Shown here one piece after another: positions 61,242 through 64,000 of a DNA stretch of 64,000 nucleotides (position 1 is its first letter; the number at the start of each line of letters is the position of its first letter). Position numbers and translations under genes: made by a program. Source of the DNA: Streptomyces mutabilis (GTDB lineage: Bacteria; Actinomycetota; Actinomycetes; Streptomycetales; Streptomycetaceae). The notes beneath the pieces are model-generated. The model worked only from the letters and a program-made list of their open reading frames with translations. It was not told the DNA's origin and ran no database searches. Location: the NCBI RefSeq assembly GCF_014649815.1, contig NZ_BMTT01000002.1, forward strand, positions 248,001 through 312,000. The letters are read 5' to 3'.

Positions 61242-62942
61242 TCACGGCTCACGGCGCCCGCGGCTGCCCCCAGGAGAGTCCACCGGCAAGAAGTCGTACG
61301 GCGAGTCGATACCACCGCCACCAGCACCACCGCCGCCGCCGTCCCCGTCGTCGTACAGCCCGAACGGCACGGCGTCCTCGTCGGCCTGCTCCTCTCCCGC
61401 TCCCCCGACGTCCACACGGCGTCCTCTGAACGGCGGCGGCACCCACCCCCACCGACGCGCACCCCCGCCACCACTCGCCACGCCCGCCCCCGGCGCCTCC
61501 ACCTCCTTCCCCGGCGCCCCCGCGGCAGCCCCTCGCACCCGCCGCCACATCCGCACCACCACCGCCACCGGCACCGCCACCACCCCGGTCCACCCCAGCA
61601 CCGCTCCCCCGACCTGCCACCACACCGGCCCGAAGCGGGCGAGGGCGGCACTCCCGAGCGGCCCGCCCGCCAACGCGGCCAGCAGGGCGACGACCACCGC
61701 GCACAGCACGGCGGCCACCACGGCGGCGCCAACGGTCCGCCGCCAGGACCACACCGCGACGCCCTCGTCGCCCCCCGGCACCCGCCGCACACCCGGCACC
61801 ACCTCCCGGCCCACGCCCGCCGTGGCCGCCCGCGCCGTGGACCACCCCACCACCGCCCCCGCCGCCAACGGCACCGCCCCGGCCGCCCAGTGCAGCGGCG
61901 TGCCCGGTCCGGCGTCCGGCACCGCCGCCAGCAGGGGGAACGGCGGCAACATCGCCGCCGGCGCGGAGGAGAACGGGTCCACGACATGACCGGTGCCGAG
62001 CACGAAACCCGGACCGAGGGCGTACGCCGCCGCCCACACCGCCGCGTTCGGCACCAGCGTCAGACAGAGCAGCAGCACGGCGAACCGCCCCGCCCACCCC
62101 TCGGTCAACCGCAGGAACGCGTCCAGCGCGGCGGCTCCGTGCCAGACCAGCGACACCGCGAGCAGCAGCGCACCGCCTCCTACGAGCACCGCCGCACCGG
62201 CGCACGCGGCGCGCGTGGCAGCGCCCAGGCACGCGTCCGGCTCCACGATCAGCACCCGCAGGTTCCGGGGCAGCACCCGCAGCACCCGGCCCACCGGGCC
62301 GCCCGGACGGCCGAACGCCGTCCACACCCCGGCGCCCGCCGCGCCCATGGTGACCAGGGGCAGGCACAGCACCGTCCACCACCAGGAGGGCCGCAGCGCG
62401 CCGTCGGCCGAGTACAGCACGACGGGCGTGGCGACGGCGAGGTAGCCGAGCACGACCCCCGACCAGGCGTTGCGCGCGGAGACCGGCGGCGGCCCGGCGT
62501 CCCGCAGGCCCCCGCCGCCCGGACGCCCGCCGGCCCCGTGCTTCACGCCCGCCCCCACGGCCACCCCCACGCCGTCCCCGGGGTCCGTGACGTCCCGGGC
62601 AGCGCGGTGCAGCAGCCAGACCGGCAGCAGGAGCAGCAACAGCGGGGTGACGCCCACGGGTGCGGGGGTGCCGGAGAGCGTGTCGGCACGGACCAGTTCG
62701 GCCCCGTGCGCCAGCACCCACAGCGCCGCGGCGACGCGCAGCGTGCCACCGGGTCCGTCGTCCTGGTACGGCGAACTGAACCAAAGCACCGTCACGAGCA
62801 CGGCGCAGGAGGCCAGTCCCAGCCCCGCCGCGACCGCTCCGCCGAGGAGGCCGGCGGCCAGCCCGGGCGACCGGTCGCGCCAGCGGGTGCGCAGCAGGGA
62901 CAGCGGGGCTCGGCGAGCGGTCGTCTGCATCACGCCCGCCAT
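61242..62942 (-). CDS. Multi-spanning membrane protein (DUF6350-like)
   Basis: The 566-residue protein has about ten to twelve hydrophobic segments ('[20 protein letters not shown]', '[20 protein letters not shown]', '[20 protein letters not shown]', '[20 protein letters not shown]', '[20 protein letters not shown]') and a charged Gly-rich C-terminus. The block '[20 protein letters not shown]' with '[14 protein letters not shown]' is typical of actinobacterial DUF6350. Start ATG 62942; an internal ATG at 62930 is possible. Divergent from the XRE gene. Function unknown. Confidence 0.85.
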   Translation of the reverse strand: MAGVMQTTARRAPLSLLRTRWRDRSPGLAAGLLGGAVAAGLGLASCAVLVTVLWFSSPYQDDGPGGTLRVAAALWVLAHGAELVRADTLSGTPAPVGVTPLLLLLLPVWLLHRAARDVTDPGDGVGVAVGAGVKHGAGGRPGGGGLRDAGPPPVSARNAWSGVVLGYLAVATPVVLYSADGALRPSWWWTVLCLPLVTMGAAGAGVWTAFGRPGGPVGRVLRVLPRNLRVLIVEPDACLGAATRAACAGAAVLVGGGALLLAVSLVWHGAAALDAFLRLTEGWAGRFAVLLLCLTLVPNAAVWAAAYALGPGFVLGTGHVVDPFSSAPAAMLPPFPLLAAVPDAGPGTPLHWAAGAVPLAAGAVVGWSTARAATAGVGREVVPGVRRVPGGDEGVAVWSWRRTVGAAVVAAVLCAVVVALLAALAGGPLGSAALARFGPVWWQVGGAVLGWTGVVAVPVAVVVRMWRRVRGAAAGAPGKEVEAPGAGVASGGGGARRWGWVPPPFRGRRVDVGGAGEEQADEDAVPFGLYDDGDGGGGGAGGGGIDSPYDFLPVDSPGGSRGRREP

Positions 62943-62994
62943 GCTCCCAACGACACGCGCTTGACGGGCGTAACAGGCGAAGGCCCGCTGTGTC

Positions 62995-63030
62995 GCCCAA
63001 TATATGTTTATGTACTTTTTCGTACGAAGG
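62995..63030. promoter_or_regulatory. AT-rich divergent promoter segment
   Basis: CAATATATGTTTATGTAC and TTTTTCGTACGAAGG form the least GC-rich stretch I noticed in this window, placed exactly between the divergent membrane-protein and XRE genes. TATGTT and TATATG are -10-like on the plus strand; TTTCGTACGAAG contains the short palindrome TTCGTACGAA. Confidence 0.5.
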
Positions 63031-63038
63031 GGTGCCCT

Positions 63039-64000
63039 GTGACACGGAGCCCCGCTACCCCGCTCCCTCCTCCCAAGGCACGCCGACGCCTGCGTGAGTC
63101 CGCCGCGCTGACGCAAGCTCAGCTCGCGGCGCGGGTGGGTGTCACCCGCGAGACGGTACGTGCGTGGGAGTCCGGCCGTACCGCTCCCCGCGGCCGCAAC
63201 CGGGAGGCGTACGCGAAGCTGCTGAACGCCCTGGCCGAGGAGGCGGCGGCGCGGCGGGCCAGGCCGTCGCCCACACCGGCGCCGGACGGGAACGCACACC
63301 CGGAGCCGGAACGGGCGCCGGTGCCCGTCGTCGTGGCCGTCGGAGCCGGTGGGCCGCGCGCCACCGAGGAGGCCGCCGACAGGCTCGTCCTCCCCGCGAA
63401 GCCGCTGGGCGGGCGTGAGCTGATTTCGGGGCCGGAGTCGGAGGCCGAGTCGGAGGCGGAGTCGACGCCGGATCCACGGCCGGGACAGGAATCGCAAGCG
63501 GAACCGGAACTGGAATCAGCATCGAAAGCGGTGTCGGTATCGGAGTCTGAACTGGGGTCGGACCGGCAACGGGCCCCGGAACCCGCATCGGCGGCGGCGC
63601 TCACCCCCGAACCCGAACCCGACCGGGACCCGGGCCCTGCCCCGGCCCCGGATCCAACCCCCGGGGCAGAACCACCTCAGCCCGGACCGGCCGCACTGAC
63701 TCCCGCTCAGGCATTCGACGCGCTGTACGAGTTCGGCGCCCCGTCACTCGTGCGCCAGACCTACCTGCTGACCGGCCGCCACGAACTGGCGCGCGAGTCG
63801 GTGGAGCGGGCCTTCCAGGTCGCCTGGGAGCGCTGGCCCGAGGTGGCCCGCGACCGTGACCCGGTGGGCTGGGTGCGGGCGACTGCGTACGAGTACGCGC
63901 TCTCACCCTGGCACCGGTTCCGGCTGCGCCACCGGCACCCCGAGCCGCCGCCCGCCGACACAGGCGACCGCACCCTGCTGAACACCCTGCTCAGGCTTCC
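63039..64000 (+). CDS. XRE-HTH protein with sigma-region-2-like segment, 3' end outside window
   Basis: The frame from GTG 63039 is open to the window end (320 visible residues). The N-terminus is a Cro/CI-type helix-turn-helix: '[20 protein letters not shown]', '[20 protein letters not shown]'. A ~130-residue acidic/Pro-rich linker with Glu-Ser and Asp-Pro repeats follows. The later part, '[20 protein letters not shown]', '[20 protein letters not shown]', '[20 protein letters not shown]', follows the region-2 layout of ECF sigma factors (helix, acidic helix, W..W motif). No region 4 is visible. Predicted DNA-binding regulator; the AT-rich gap upstream (62995-63030) should hold its promoter. 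Confidence 0.8.
   Translation, partial: MTRSPATPLPPPKARRRLRESAALTQAQLAARVGVTRETVRAWESGRTAPRGRNREAYAKLLNALAEEAAARRARPSPTPAPDGNAHPEPERAPVPVVVAVGAGGPRATEEAADRLVLPAKPLGGRELISGPESEAESEAESTPDPRPGQESQAEPELESASKAVSVSESELGSDRQRAPEPASAAALTPEPEPDRDPGPAPAPDPTPGAEPPQPGPAALTPAQAFDALYEFGAPSLVRQTYLLTGRHELARESVERAFQVAWERWPEVARDRDPVGWVRATAYEYALSPWHRFRLRHRHPEPPPADTGDRTLLNTLLRL

Overview
This window is chromosomal DNA from a Streptomyces or very close relative. The evidence is a uniformly very high GC content with GC-rich third codon positions, frequent GTG and some TTG starts, and family members typical of streptomycetes: ECF sigma/membrane anti-sigma pairs, DUF2690, DUF3017, DUF6350, TM2 proteins and I36-type secreted proteins. 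From memory, the order purN-purH ... folD ... mdh-betB-betA-ABC ... glyA-trpS ... dprE ... dacA-like ... sdhBADC matches the SCO4810-SCO4870 core region of S. coelicolor, written here in the opposite direction. No rRNA, tRNA, CRISPR array, insertion sequence or prophage was seen.

Layout. 0-4 kb: a methyltransferase cut by the window edge, a decayed TetR gene, a methylmalonyl-CoA mutase-type catalytic subunit and a lipoprotein L,D-transpeptidase. 4-9.4 kb: two paralogous ECF sigma/membrane anti-sigma-like pairs flanking a TcdB-like glycosyltransferase that carries an LQR..GN..LQR leader. 9.4-14.3 kb: three unknown proteins, a low-complexity intergenic region, a GH20 hexosaminidase and a UraD-like protein without the usual catalytic motifs. 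14.4-17.9 kb: the sdhCDAB operon, closed by a perfect 29-bp hairpin. 18-24 kb: TM2/DUF2752 membrane proteins, a two-operator TetR regulon and a membrane metallophosphoesterase, then a decayed FAD oxidoreductase. 24.8-31.2 kb: a D-Ala-D-Ala carboxypeptidase, a YihY protein and a divergent cluster that looks like the whole mycobacterial decaprenylphosphoryl-arabinose (DPA) precursor pathway.

31-38 kb: a 2'-5' RNA ligase-like protein, trpS, glyA, a YgiC-like ATP-grasp enzyme with its lipoprotein, and a MocR regulator divergent from an AhpD-like protein and a PEP-mutase-family protein. 39-46 kb: a tightly coupled operon, betB-betA-ATPase-fused permease-binding protein, for oxidising choline to glycine betaine and importing betaine or choline. 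46-51 kb: mdh, a DUF2690 protein, and folD with DUF3017. 51-58 kb: membrane and secreted proteins, including an FHA protein coupled to a Ser/Thr kinase fused to an extracellular lytic-transglycosylase-like domain, and two I36-like secreted proteins. 58-64 kb: purN-purH, two membrane proteins and the start of an XRE-HTH protein with a sigma-region-2-like segment.

The housekeeping theme is central carbon (sdh, mdh, acyl-CoA mutase), one-carbon and purine metabolism (glyA, folD, purN, purH) and osmoprotection. The most unusual items are the DPA-type cluster in an organism not expected to make arabinogalactan, the possible contractile-injection-system effector at 6.6-7.6 kb, the kinase/transglycosylase fusion, and the lipoprotein/ATP-grasp pair.
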